Assembly (NCBI GenBank): GCA_023269825.1 | Contig: JAGDWI010000001.1 | Span: forward strand, 1-56,491 | Length of the DNA: 56,491 nt | Origin: Desulfurococcaceae archaeon | Lineage (GTDB): Archaea > Thermoproteota > Thermoprotei_A > Sulfolobales > Desulfurococcaceae | Reading direction: 5' to 3' | In this document: in pieces, positions 33,921 to 43,063 of the stretch | How the letters are laid out: each line of letters starts with the position of its first letter | Numbering within the stretch: position 1 is the first letter of the stretch | Notes under the pieces: generated by a model | Databases searched by the model: none | What the model was told of the DNA's origin: nothing | Seen by the model: the letters and a program-made list of their open reading frames with translations, nothing else | Program-made: the position numbers and the translations under genes

Positions 33921-35705
33921 TCACCTCCTCATTCTTGGTAATATGAGAAAAGCTGCTACTACAATAATAACTATTATTACTGCAACTAACGCTGCAAGCA
34001 ACATAGTTTGATCACTCGTCGTTGGTGCAGTTGACTGTGTTTGAGTTGTTTGTGTTAAAGTCGTGGTTGTTTCCGCGAGTCTAACGTTTAAGAATGTTAA
34101 CCAATCGTTTCCTCCGAATGGGCCACTGGGCCAATCATAGTTGAACCCTGTAAATCTAACGCTGTGTGCTTGAATGGGCTCTATTTCGCATAGATTTAAG
34201 TATGGTAGATCCCTGTACAATATTTCCTGTAGCTTGTATGTTATAGAGTATAGTTCATCCGTTGTTTTAGCTTCAAATAGTCTCTCATATAATTCATCGT
34301 AATCCGGGTTACTGTAACCTGAGTCGGATATGCCTGTTAGTTTTCTACCGGATACAAATACGTCGAATATCGTCACATCATTGGGGTCAACGTTCCAATC
34401 CCATAAGTCGATGTCGTGTCCGAGTCTAACTTTTCCATCAGCGTTTTGCCATATGATCGCGCTCATACTTCCTGTATCCATTGCTTTCACTTCAGCGAAC
34501 ACACCTATCTGCCTCCACATATTAGCTATTAGTTGAGCAGCATTGACTGCATCTGGGAACTTGCTTGGAACGAGTATTGTATACTTTAACTCTACTCCGC
34601 TAGGCGAGACTCTTACACCACTGGAACCCATCTTGTAACCAGCTTCATCCAGGATTTTTGAAGCCAGCGTTACATTGTACTCGTATAGTTTTAGGTTCCA
34701 GTTATAGAACATGTTGGATGTAGGTACAACGCTTGCTATGGGCTTAGAGTACCCGTGCCATGCTACTTCACATACATGTGTTACATTAGTTGCGTGAGCT
34801 AAAGCCCGCCTAACATTTATGTCTCTTAGAGTCGGGTTCCCCGTTCCCTCAGGATCAACGTTGAAGGAAAGGTAGAAGTACATTATACCAGGGGATTTGA
34901 ACACTTTGAACTGAGGGTTATTAGCTAGTGTTTCATAAAGAGCCATGGGAATGTATGGTCCAACAGCGTCAATATCGCCCGCTAGTAACGCATTAGTGGC
35001 ACTAGTTACATCTGGGTATAACTTGATTATTATTCGATCAACTTTTGGCAGTAACCAAGAATAGTAGAATTTATCGTATGGTTCTAGGACAATGTATTGT
35101 CCCTCCTTATACTCCGTTACTCTCAGCGGACCAGACCCTATTGGTGGATACGCATTATACGTTGATGGATCACTAATATTTGACCATATATGTTTTGGAA
35201 CAATTGCTATCACGCTTGCAGCTTGGGAAAGAAATAGTGGAACGGAGGACACACTGAATTCTATGGTATAGTTGTCTATTACCCTTATGTTTCTAACTGT
35301 TTTAACGTTTGGAGCTCTAGTAGACCATGATTGATTAGCCAAGTAAAAGCTGTATTCGACATCGTACGCTGTCACAGGTTTTCCATCATGGAATGTAGCG
35401 TTTTTAACTAAGTTGAATCTTATTATATCCTCACTAATTATATTCCATGACTCGGCTAGATCTGGGACATAACTAGTGTAATTACTCGTCGGCCTTATTA
35501 ATCGACTATAGACGTTTAGAGTAGACCAAGTTGAGATCTGCGTGTACGTTGTGAAGGGGTTAAAAGTATCAAATGAGGTTCCACCCCAACCAACTCTGAA
35601 TACAACTTGCTGAGCAGATGTGATTTGAAGGCTGGCTATGCATTCAAATGCTATTAACAGCGTTAACATTAAACCAGTAATTAATCCTGTTTTCAAGTAT
35701 CCCAT
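33921..35705 (-). CDS. Peptide ABC transporter substrate-binding protein (SBP family 5)
   Basis: 594 residues from ATG 35705, chosen because GGTGG lies just upstream; an earlier start 15 codons up has none. A signal-like hydrophobic stretch (~residues 5-25) leads the mature domain with A-E-S-W, T-F-H-D-G-K-P-V-T-A and the late G-Y-S-N-P-x-Y-D-E-L motif of family 5. A Thr/Gln-rich linker and a C-terminal membrane helix anchor it to the outside of the cell. It captures peptides for DppBC, whose genes follow directly. Confidence 0.9.
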   Translation of the reverse strand: MGYLKTGLITGLMLTLLIAFECIASLQITSAQQVVFRVGWGGTSFDTFNPFTTYTQISTWSTLNVYSRLIRPTSNYTSYVPDLAESWNIISEDIIRFNLVKNATFHDGKPVTAYDVEYSFYLANQSWSTRAPNVKTVRNIRVIDNYTIEFSVSSVPLFLSQAASVIAIVPKHIWSNISDPSTYNAYPPIGSGPLRVTEYKEGQYIVLEPYDKFYYSWLLPKVDRIIIKLYPDVTSATNALLAGDIDAVGPYIPMALYETLANNPQFKVFKSPGIMYFYLSFNVDPEGTGNPTLRDINVRRALAHATNVTHVCEVAWHGYSKPIASVVPTSNMFYNWNLKLYEYNVTLASKILDEAGYKMGSSGVRVSPSGVELKYTILVPSKFPDAVNAAQLIANMWRQIGVFAEVKAMDTGSMSAIIWQNADGKVRLGHDIDLWDWNVDPNDVTIFDVFVSGRKLTGISDSGYSNPDYDELYERLFEAKTTDELYSITYKLQEILYRDLPYLNLCEIEPIQAHSVRFTGFNYDWPSGPFGGNDWLTFLNVRLAETTTTLTQTTQTQSTAPTTSDQTMLLAALVAVIIVIIVVAAFLILPRMRR

Positions 35706-35886
35706 ATTTTTCCACCTTATGCCCATACTGTTTACCATGCGGATTTTCAACGATGGAACAGTCTTTTAATATTTATGCTTCATCTATTACGAGCTTGAAG
35801 GACTCTCGAGGAGATTGGAACATTTTTGTTGTATTTATAACATTTATAAGTACTATGTATGAATTGTTGTAGTGTGGGTGGAGTCT

Positions 35887-36570
35887 TTGAAGAGGAGCAA
35901 TGTAAGTGAACTCGTTAGGTCGGTGTTGGAGATCTCGCCTTGCATGGTTGAAAGCATAGAGAAAGGATACGCTAATTACACCAAGTTAGCGAACATTATA
36001 GCTGAGTTGATTAGAGAAAGATATAATATTGCTTGTAGTCCAGAAGCAGTAAAAATGACTATTTTGAGAACAAGGGATAAGATTAAATCGTATCCTCAGC
36101 TACACATGATACTGGAAATTCTCTCATCAACGAGTATCGAGGTGAAAACGAGTTTAGCAATCTTAACTTACGATGTTACATTATTGAAGGATGTTACTAG
36201 AATAGCGGGGGAACTAGCTGGTAAAACAAGGTTCTTATCGATCACGCAAAGCGTTGGTAACATAACCATTATAACCAACATGGAGATATATGATTACATT
36301 AAAAATAACATTAAAACCGAGCCACTGCTAGATATGGTAGACGTATCCGCAATAATACTGGTGAGTCCTCCCGAGAATATTAAAACTCCAGGATTTATAG
36401 CATATATCACCATGATTTTAGCTCAACAAGGAATCAACATAATTCAAATAGTCTCAGCTCATAATGACACGATACTTGTCGTAGATAAACAAGACGCTGT
36501 AAAAGCTTTCAATATCATTGAGAGATTAATCGAGGAATCGAGGAGAACAGTTAATAGATTAAAGAAGTAA
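35887..36570 (+). CDS. ACT-domain-like regulator with N-terminal helical domain
   Basis: About 227 residues. The N terminus is a helical, possibly DNA-binding region; the C-terminal half has beta-alpha-beta units (V-D-V-S-A-I-I-L-V-S-P-P, then I-N-I-I-Q-I-V-S-A-H-N-D-T) of the type in aspartokinase-like ACT domains, which bind amino acids. It may therefore sense an amino acid. The TTG at 35887 is placed by GGTGGAG; GTG 35872 is an alternative. It is divergent from the peptide importer, fitting a regulator of it, but that is inference. Confidence 0.6.
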   Translation: MKRSNVSELVRSVLEISPCMVESIEKGYANYTKLANIIAELIRERYNIACSPEAVKMTILRTRDKIKSYPQLHMILEILSSTSIEVKTSLAILTYDVTLLKDVTRIAGELAGKTRFLSITQSVGNITIITNMEIYDYIKNNIKTEPLLDMVDVSAIILVSPPENIKTPGFIAYITMILAQQGINIIQIVSAHNDTILVVDKQDAVKAFNIIERLIEESRRTVNRLKK

Positions 36571-36735
36571 GACCTATTTCTACAGAGTCAAGGATGATGT
36601 ACGCGCGGAACCTGGTTAAAACCCGTTACACCGATAAAGGAACATGTGGAATATGGAACATGAGCACGTGTCATTTAGAATTAAAAACAATTGTAATCAT
36701 AGTATTTATTGTTACAAAAACAGAAGTGAATTGAA

Positions 36736-37122
36736 ATGAAGAAAATAATTACTACAAGTAATGCACCTAAACCAATTGGCCCTTATTCACAGGGAGTCTG
36801 CGTTAATGGATGGTTATTTGTATCAGGTCAAATACCTCTAGATCCATTGACTAATAGTTTAGTTGAAGGAGACTTTAAAGCCAAAGTAAAACGCGTACTA
36901 GAGAATGTGAAAGCAATAGTCGAGGAGGCTGGAGGCAGAATCGAGGATATCGTTAAAGTAACGGTTTTTCTCAGAGATATTTCAAGATTCCAGGATTTCA
37001 ATGAAGTTTACTCCACATACTTCAAGGAGAAACCTCCAGCTCGAAGCGTAGTGGAGGTCAGTAATTTACCGAGAAACGTTGACGTAGAAATAGAGGTAAT
37101 AGCTTACATTGGAAACTGTTAA
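36736..37122 (+). CDS. ridA: RidA family reactive-imine deaminase
   Basis: 128 residues, a full YjgF/YER057c/UK114 protein. Conserved text includes I-G-P-Y-S-Q-G, F-V-S-G-Q-I-P-L-D, and P-P-A-R-S-V-V-E-V with the catalytic Arg. RidA hydrolyses enamine/imine intermediates from PLP enzymes and amino acid oxidation to keto acids and ammonia. It may protect against products of the proline dehydrogenase and aminotransferase encoded nearby (inference). Confidence 0.93.
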   Translation: MKKIITTSNAPKPIGPYSQGVCVNGWLFVSGQIPLDPLTNSLVEGDFKAKVKRVLENVKAIVEEAGGRIEDIVKVTVFLRDISRFQDFNEVYSTYFKEKPPARSVVEVSNLPRNVDVEIEVIAYIGNC

Positions 37123-37148
37123 TAATCATCATTAATAAGGATGAATAA

Positions 37149-37766
37149 CAAAATTGGTATCGAAGCAAAGCATTTGACGCGAAGGGGTCTAAAATAAGGT
37201 TCATAAATAAAACTTGGAAATTAATTGAAGAGTATTCGGGTTACATGAATTTACCAGTTGATATAATCAATAATGCTAAGTTAATAGCGGAACAAGCTAT
37301 AGTAATTAGGATTGCTCAGGGATATAAACCAGAAGAACTCGCCACAGTTAGCATATACATAGCGTGCCGCAGAAGCAGGATCCCCCTCTTATTCAAGGAA
37401 GCTGTCCGCATAGCGAAAGCATCTAAAGCTAGAGTAAAGAGTTTGTATCGGCGAATTATACAACACCTCAACTTAAAGCCCCCGGTTCCAGATCCAAGTG
37501 ACTACTTAATTAAGCGATTAGCACCAATGATAAATATCGATAATGATGTTTTAACACAAGCAATCGAAATAATCAATAAGGCGAAAACTGTAGGGATACT
37601 TCACGGAAAGAACCCGAGCGCTGTTGCAGCAGCAGCATTATACTTGGTTTTAATAGGTAAAAATAAGAGAGTAAGTATGAGTAAGTTGGCTAGATTAGCT
37701 GGAGTAACCTCGATGACCGTGAAGAATATACTGAAATCTATAATGCCCTTAGTGAATTATACTTAG
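37149..37766 (+). CDS. TFB-like (TFIIB) cyclin-fold protein, no zinc ribbon
   Basis: Two cyclin repeats of the TFIIB core are recognisable: L-P-V-D-I-I-N-N-A-K-L-I-A-E-Q-A-I with A-C-R-R-S-R-I-P, and the second A-I-E-I-I-N-K-A-K with S-A-V-A-A-A-A-L-Y and G-V-T-S-M-T-V-K-N. The usual N-terminal zinc ribbon is absent. An in-frame ATG exists only at 37245; the family-like sequence extends back to 37149 without a start codon, and an ATG at 37141 is one frame off. So the gene either starts at 37245 or is 5'-shifted. It may be a degenerate paralogue or an alternative factor. Confidence 0.68.
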   Translation, partial: QNWYRSKAFDAKGSKIRFINKTWKLIEEYSGYMNLPVDIINNAKLIAEQAIVIRIAQGYKPEELATVSIYIACRRSRIPLLFKEAVRIAKASKARVKSLYRRIIQHLNLKPPVPDPSDYLIKRLAPMINIDNDVLTQAIEIINKAKTVGILHGKNPSAVAAAALYLVLIGKNKRVSMSKLARLAGVTSMTVKNILKSIMPLVNYT

Positions 37767-37796
37767 AGGAGAAGAGACTTAGTGGATTGAGCTTAA

Positions 37797-38039
37797 ATGT
37801 CGTCGGGGATCGATTACTTAAACTTACAAGAGATAGTTAAAACATGCTTGAATAAACTGGGTTTTACTTTCCTGGAAGCATGGATAACTCCCATAAGGAA
37901 TGGTTATAGAGTAGAACTTCAACCTCCTCAGAGTAAAGAACTTTTAAATAATTTAGCACTGTGTATTAAGGAGTCTCTAAAAGTCGAAGTGTTAGTTAAA
38001 GACTATGCTCACGGGTCAGCTATTTTAGTAAAAGCATAA
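37797..38039 (+). CDS. Small hypothetical protein
   Basis: 80 residues, alpha/beta, starting M-S-S-G-I-D-Y-L and having no recognised motif. It follows the TFB-like gene by 30 bases and ends 35 bases before the CBS gene. Composition and spacing support a real gene of unknown role. Confidence 0.5.
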   Translation: MSSGIDYLNLQEIVKTCLNKLGFTFLEAWITPIRNGYRVELQPPQSKELLNNLALCIKESLKVEVLVKDYAHGSAILVKA

Positions 38040-38074
38040 ATTCTTCCATCAATATTATATATTTGGTGGAGTTC

Positions 38075-39016
38075 TTGAGGTTTAAACCCAAATCTCGTCC
38101 TCTAAGGCAAGAACATTACAGGTGGATGCGTGAAGGAACCCCTAATTTCAATGATAAAGTCTTCGAGTATATTTCCGAGTTAAAGATTATTTCGAAGAAA
38201 GATGTAAAATGGGTTTACCCCTCAACACCCATCATGAAAGCCCTGGAAGAAATGTCTCACTCCTACAGGAGTCTCGTGGTTTTACTGAATAATGGATTGT
38301 TCGGTGGATTAATTACCGTGATGAAATTAGTTGACTACTTGGGTGGAGGAGAATTATTTGAATTGATTGAGAAAAGGCATTCATACAATGTGTTCTCTGC
38401 TTTAAACAAGGAACCAGTTGAAAGCGTGATGGTGAAAAACCCGGTTACAATCTACGTGGATGAAGGCATCAAAGAGGCTTTATCAAGGATGATAACTTAC
38501 GGTGCAGGTATATTACCTGTTCTTGAACGAGACGGAAGAATTTACGGTATACTTACAGAGCACGATTTAGTAAAGTATTTAGCAGGAGTGGCATCGATTG
38601 GTTTGAAGGTTAAAGAAGCGATGTCGAGTCCCGTGATCACGGAGACAGAGCAATCTACGCTTAAGAAAGCCATGGAAACAATGATTAAATATGGTTTTAG
38701 AAGAATACCAGTCGTAGATAAAGACGGATTAATAAGCGGAATTATCACAGCAGTTGACATCGTGAGGGAATTTGGAACACATAACATACTTAGACGAGTA
38801 AGTAGTGAAGACATCCGCGAAATATTGAATTTACCGCTATCAGAGATCATGGTGAAAGACGTCGCAGTGATTCATTTAGATGACGATCTAGCTAATGCAG
38901 TAAACACTATGCTTAGCAGAAATATAAGTTCCGTGCTCGTAATTGATGATGAAGGAGCTCTAAGAGGCATTGTAACAGAGAGAGATGTACTATACGCGAT
39001 TATCGCTCCTAAGTAA
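38075..39016 (+). CDS. Protein with four CBS domains
   Basis: About 313 residues: an N-terminal ~50-residue part and four CBS repeats in two Bateman pairs, e.g. V-M-V-K-N-P-V-T-I and G-I-L-T-E-H-D-L-V. CBS pairs bind adenosyl ligands (AMP, ATP, SAM) and act as energy sensors. With no other enzyme domain it is probably a stand-alone regulator. The TTG at 38075 is set by GGTGGA; an earlier TTG at 38063 lies before the motif. Confidence 0.85.
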   Translation: MRFKPKSRPLRQEHYRWMREGTPNFNDKVFEYISELKIISKKDVKWVYPSTPIMKALEEMSHSYRSLVVLLNNGLFGGLITVMKLVDYLGGGELFELIEKRHSYNVFSALNKEPVESVMVKNPVTIYVDEGIKEALSRMITYGAGILPVLERDGRIYGILTEHDLVKYLAGVASIGLKVKEAMSSPVITETEQSTLKKAMETMIKYGFRRIPVVDKDGLISGIITAVDIVREFGTHNILRRVSSEDIREILNLPLSEIMVKDVAVIHLDDDLANAVNTMLSRNISSVLVIDDEGALRGIVTERDVLYAIIAPK

Positions 39017-39073
39017 CATGGTATTTTTGTCTTTTAATTGCCTGATTGCACTTAATAATAATTGGTTTTGCTT

Positions 39074-39580
39074 ATGGATAATGAACCAAGATTTATTGTG
39101 GATACAATGCTGGGAACAGTTGCAAGATGGTTGAGGATTCTCGGTTACGATACAGTTTATGACAGGAACTATGAGGACTGGCAGATAATCAGGAGAGCTG
39201 AACTAGAGAAAAGAATCATAGTAACAAGGGATCGAGGATTACACAACAAAGCGATCAAACATGGATTAAAAAGCATAATACTATGGGAAGATAGCATGCC
39301 AGATCGACTTGCACACATAGCGCTTGTTACCGGGATAAAGTTGAGCATTGATTTTAATAAAACAAGGTGCCCCGAGGATAACGCGCTTCTAGTTAAAACA
39401 GACAAGGAGAAAGTAAAGGATAAAGTACCAGCAGGTGTATATAGGGTTCACAATGATTTCTGGGAGTGTCCTAGGTGCGGTAAAGTCTACTGGATTGGTA
39501 GCCATTGGAAGCTAATTGAAAAAATATTAATGGAGGCTCGAGATAGATTAGAGGTGTTGAAAAGCAAAACTAATATATAG
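39074..39580 (+). CDS. Mut7-C RNase domain protein (PIN-like with zinc ribbon)
   Basis: About 168 residues. The PIN-like core has F-I-V-D-T-M-L-G-T-V-A-R-W-L-R, I-I-V-T-R-D-R-G, and the C-terminal zinc ribbon has C-P-E-D-N and C-P-R-C-G-K-V-Y-W-x-G-S-H-W. Mut7-C proteins are predicted RNases. I start at ATG 39074; an upstream TTG (39062) is possible. All acidic catalytic residues seem present. Confidence 0.85.
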   Translation: MDNEPRFIVDTMLGTVARWLRILGYDTVYDRNYEDWQIIRRAELEKRIIVTRDRGLHNKAIKHGLKSIILWEDSMPDRLAHIALVTGIKLSIDFNKTRCPEDNALLVKTDKEKVKDKVPAGVYRVHNDFWECPRCGKVYWIGSHWKLIEKILMEARDRLEVLKSKTNI

Positions 39581-39616
39581 ATTTGTTGAAGTTACTACAA
39601 GTATTGGATGAAATAA

Positions 39617-40303
39617 ATGAGCACGATTCATCCATCGGAATTAAGCTTCGAGGAAGGAGTGTACCTTGTTAAACTAGCTAGAAAAACTATTGAGGAATAT
39701 TTGATTACGGGTAAGCGACCTAAACCAACTGAGATACCGAGTGAAAAATTAAGAAGGCCTGGTATGACGTTTACAACGCTCGAGAAACTTGATTTCTCCA
39801 CGGGTAAGACTTCTCTACGTGGTTGTATTGGATTCTTAGCGCCTATTCAAAGTCTCGTGGAATCAGTCATAGAGTCAGCTATAGAAGCCGCAGTTGGTGA
39901 CCCTAGATTTCCCCCAGTGGATATCTCTGAGATGGATAACATTGTGGTTGAAGTAACAGTATTATCGGAGCCCATTAAAATAGAAGTCGATGATAGATTC
40001 AAATTACCCAAGTATATTCTAATAGGGAAGCACGGATTAGTGGTTGAAAAAGGCTGGTTTAAAGGTACGTTATTACCAGTTGTCCCAGTTGAGTATTGTT
40101 GGGATGAAGAAACATTTCTCGCCGAGACTTGTCTTAAAGCAGGGCTTAAACCGGATTGCTGGCTTGAATCATCGACGAGGATCTACTATTATGAAGGGAG
40201 AGTTTTCAGGGAGAAGTCTCCTAGAGGAGAAGTTTTTGAAAGAGATATGAATAAAGAATACAGGGATTTATGTAATTTGAAAACAATATCACAGAATCAC
40301 TAA
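39617..40303 (+). CDS. AMMECR1 family protein
   Basis: 228 residues, covering the whole AMMECR1 domain: R-G-C-I-G-F-L (the highly conserved loop), A-x-G-D-P-R-F-P-P, and C-W-D-E-E-T-F-L. The protein is conserved in archaea and eukaryotes but its biochemical role is not established. It lies between Mut7-C and NadE on the same strand, perhaps in separate transcripts since the gap to nadE is 187 bases. Confidence 0.92.
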   Translation: MSTIHPSELSFEEGVYLVKLARKTIEEYLITGKRPKPTEIPSEKLRRPGMTFTTLEKLDFSTGKTSLRGCIGFLAPIQSLVESVIESAIEAAVGDPRFPPVDISEMDNIVVEVTVLSEPIKIEVDDRFKLPKYILIGKHGLVVEKGWFKGTLLPVVPVEYCWDEETFLAETCLKAGLKPDCWLESSTRIYYYEGRVFREKSPRGEVFERDMNKEYRDLCNLKTISQNH

Positions 40304-40490
40304 GTTTAGCGTGTTTCTCATGAAAGAAAATGGTTTTCATCTTATTATATGTTGAAGAGATACTAGTAGACTTGAATGATTGAAGGTTTAGATCTCTATT
40401 TACGAATATGAATAGGTGTATCTATGTATAATTAATGCTTTTACTAATAGTTTTTATTTTGTTAAAAAGTATTGTTGATTGGTGGATTAT

Positions 40491-41318
40491 TTGAAGATTA
40501 CTCTTAATGATGTACTGAATATACCATACGATAAAGTACTGGAGAGGATATCTGAGTTCATTGAGGCGAAATTAAGTGAGATAAATGGTAAAAATGTTGT
40601 ATTAGGATTAAGTGGAGGAGTAGACTCCTCGGTTTTGTTAGCTGTTTTAACGAGAGTTATTCCATCTGAGTACATAACTGCCTTAATCATGCCTGATAGT
40701 AGAGTGACTCCTAAGGAGGACATTGATGACGCCATATTCCTAGCGGAGACTTATAATGTAAAACACTATATAATAAACATTGATTCTATAGTGGACTCAT
40801 ACTCAGCGATTAATTTCTTCGATTTACATGATTATTTACCAACCGGTAATTTAAGGGCTAGGATCAGAATGAACATATTGTATTATTATGCTAATAAGTA
40901 CCGTGCACTCGTTGCCGGTTCAAGCGATAGGAGCGAGGTATTAATCGGGTATTTCACGAAATTCGGTGACGGTGCAGCTGATTTTTATCCATTGACTTGC
41001 CTATATAAAACTCAAGTACGCGAATTAGGTAGTAGACTTGGATTACCAAGTAAGATAATTCATAAGCCAAGCGCTCCTCGACTATGGAAGGATCATACGG
41101 CTCAAGGTGAATTAGGGTATTCGTATGAGGAGATCGATGTTGCTCTCTACGCATTATTTGATCTAGGTATGAATATCGAAGAATCAGTTAAAGCCACTGG
41201 TTTACCCAGAGACTTGTTCGAAAAAGTACTCTTGATGCATAGGAGGAGTAGGCATAAGAGGATGTATATGGTGACGCCGAGTTTACCTTGGCTTAAAACC
41301 CCTATTCAGGAGATCTAA
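40491..41318 (+). CDS. nadE: NH3-dependent NAD synthetase
   Basis: About 275 residues. The PP-loop L-S-G-G-V-D-S-S near residue 42 and G-S-S-D-R-S-E are the ATP-binding motifs. There is no glutaminase domain, so it is the ammonia-using form that makes NAD from deamido-NAD. GGTGGAT 5 bases upstream sets TTG 40491. Its 3' end overlaps the convergent hypothetical gene by 17 bases. Confidence 0.93.
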   Translation: MKITLNDVLNIPYDKVLERISEFIEAKLSEINGKNVVLGLSGGVDSSVLLAVLTRVIPSEYITALIMPDSRVTPKEDIDDAIFLAETYNVKHYIINIDSIVDSYSAINFFDLHDYLPTGNLRARIRMNILYYYANKYRALVAGSSDRSEVLIGYFTKFGDGAADFYPLTCLYKTQVRELGSRLGLPSKIIHKPSAPRLWKDHTAQGELGYSYEEIDVALYALFDLGMNIEESVKATGLPRDLFEKVLLMHRRSRHKRMYMVTPSLPWLKTPIQEI

Positions 41319-41736
41319 TGTAGACATTTATCATGTATGGTTTCTCATCTATTTTAATGCTACATGGTTCGCAGTATATTGTGATTCTTTTTGGATAAAA
41401 TACTGCTGTTAAGGATATATCCGAGTTGTCTATTTTTACAAGTACTTCATATGCCTCCACTTGATTTCGAGGTGTTTTAATTAAGAGGTTTTTTCTATAC
41501 TCTACAATCTCTAATTTAATTTCACCTTTCTTAATGCTTGGTTCTCCTACTACTAAAATACCTGGATATTCCAGCACCGCGCTCAAAAGCTTACTAGATT
41601 CAAGTGCGCCATGTACTCCAGCATATTTATTCACAGTTATGTATCCACTGAATTTACCTCGTAGAAACAACTCTGATGCATGGAAAGGTTTACCATCAAC
41701 TTCTATAATTCCCTCCTTTATTTTGACTTCAGTCAC
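41302..41736 (-). CDS. Hypothetical protein
   Basis: 144 residues, mostly beta-strands (E-V-K-I-K-E-G-I-I-E-V-D-G-K), with one C-E-P-C pair near the end. No recognised family; no membrane helix or signal. The start has a weak GGTG motif; the 3' end overlaps nadE by 17 bases. Confidence 0.6.
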   Translation of the reverse strand: MTEVKIKEGIIEVDGKPFHASELFLRGKFSGYITVNKYAGVHGALESSKLLSAVLEYPGILVVGEPSIKKGEIKLEIVEYRKNLLIKTPRNQVEAYEVLVKIDNSDISLTAVFYPKRITIYCEPCSIKIDEKPYMINVYIRSPE

Positions 41737-41842
41737 ATAGGACCACCTTATAGGTAAGTAGTATTCACCGGGTTAAAAGATTACCTGCACAGAGAAGCTA
41801 TTGCTAGAAGCACTTGTTCCATATTTAGATTATGGTTATTTA

Positions 41843-43063
41843 TTACTCTACATTAGGTTCAGCGACTCTATCTTTTACAACCATGAACCCGTCGATCCTT
41901 GGTTGATACATAAGTGTTACGACTTGATCTCCCTCAACGTATCTGCAACCCCACATCGTCATTCCACTTGGTTTCTCGAGACATAATTTTAAGCCCTTCT
42001 CATTTTCAATGATGTTAGCGTCGAGGTCTCTTCGTAGTAATGTTATTTCGCCAAATACTCTGCTTCCATTTTCTGCAATTGATTCCAGGGTTTGAGCATA
42101 AAATACTACTGAATCGTAACCCAAACTAAACACTGGAGTCGTGTATTCTCCTCGCCAGGTTGAAGAGAGTGCCGGTCTTTCTCTTCGATTTATGTATTGT
42201 AATTTCTGCTCATCGTCTATAATCATGACGTCGAACCCCTTGTTCTCAATGTATTTTGCGAACTTACTTGGAACGGGATTTAGTAAAGTTACACGTGAAC
42301 CTTGGGAATACCTCTCACTCACAATCAATAGTAATTCTTCAGGTATCAGGTATCCAAGTGTTTTAGTGTAAGTTGTGATCGCCGCACCATCATGACTTAG
42401 GAGTATCCCGAGATCTGCGCCAAGCGCGTCTACTACTTTTCCGATTTTATTCATTGTGTCATACATTGGGTATTTTAAAACCTGGGGGCCACCTATAACC
42501 GTTTGATCTAAGTTTAATGTGTGCGAGAGCTCAGTTAGGATTACATCGTAGGGCTCAAGATCAGGGCCTATTACTATACTCTGTTTTTGACTCGATATAA
42601 CATCGCCTTTGATAAAGGAGGAAACAGCTGCTGCGTATAATCTATGCATGTATTCAGCGTAATATATCCACCCAACTTCTGATGGCTCTCTCAACTCTTT
42701 ATCTACGGATTCAAAAACAACTTTAAGATCTTCACCTAGCAGTTCGTAGCCTGGGGACGAATATACCCTGATCAACACGCCGTTTTCACTTGGATCGTAA
42801 GATACCATAAACCCCATTCTAGCTCCAAATCTCTTAATAGCATATGATAGCTCCCCTGTTAACGATGCATGAAAATCCATTACTTCGGCCCCAGTTGACA
42901 TGACACCTGCAGTTATAGCTCTTTTAAGCATTCTTGATACTCGAAAAGCGTCTCTACCACTAACCACTAGGTTCCTGGATCCAGCTATTTGACCTATTCC
43001 AGCACCTATTCTAATAGCTTTCTCCAATGTTATATCCTTGAAGGCCCTACCCTGTATTCGCAT
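41843..43063 (-). CDS. Phosphomannomutase/phosphoglucomutase-like protein with degraded active site
   Basis: About 406 residues from ATG 43063, chosen for GGTG 8-11 bases upstream. The fold is that of alpha-D-phosphohexomutases, but key motifs are altered. The catalytic loop T-A-S-H-N-P is V-S-Y-D-P (Ser kept, H-N changed). The metal loop D-G-D-x-D-R is S-H-D-G-A-A-I. The sugar loop G-E-x-S is G-E-Y-T, and the C-terminal R-P-S-G-T-E-P is missing. It overlaps the pyrophosphorylase gene by 17 bases. A regulatory or structural role is more likely than mutase activity. Confidence 0.78.
   Translation of the reverse strand: MRIQGRAFKDITLEKAIRIGAGIGQIAGSRNLVVSGRDAFRVSRMLKRAITAGVMSTGAEVMDFHASLTGELSYAIKRFGARMGFMVSYDPSENGVLIRVYSSPGYELLGEDLKVVFESVDKELREPSEVGWIYYAEYMHRLYAAAVSSFIKGDVISSQKQSIVIGPDLEPYDVILTELSHTLNLDQTVIGGPQVLKYPMYDTMNKIGKVVDALGADLGILLSHDGAAITTYTKTLGYLIPEELLLIVSERYSQGSRVTLLNPVPSKFAKYIENKGFDVMIIDDEQKLQYINRRERPALSSTWRGEYTTPVFSLGYDSVVFYAQTLESIAENGSRVFGEITLLRRDLDANIIENEKGLKLCLEKPSGMTMWGCRYVEGDQVVTLMYQPRIDGFMVVKDRVAEPNVE

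Noticed and set aside
36588-36650. ATGATGT followed by CTGG, C/D-like
   Set aside because: D' is imperfect and no C' or D box follows at the right distance.
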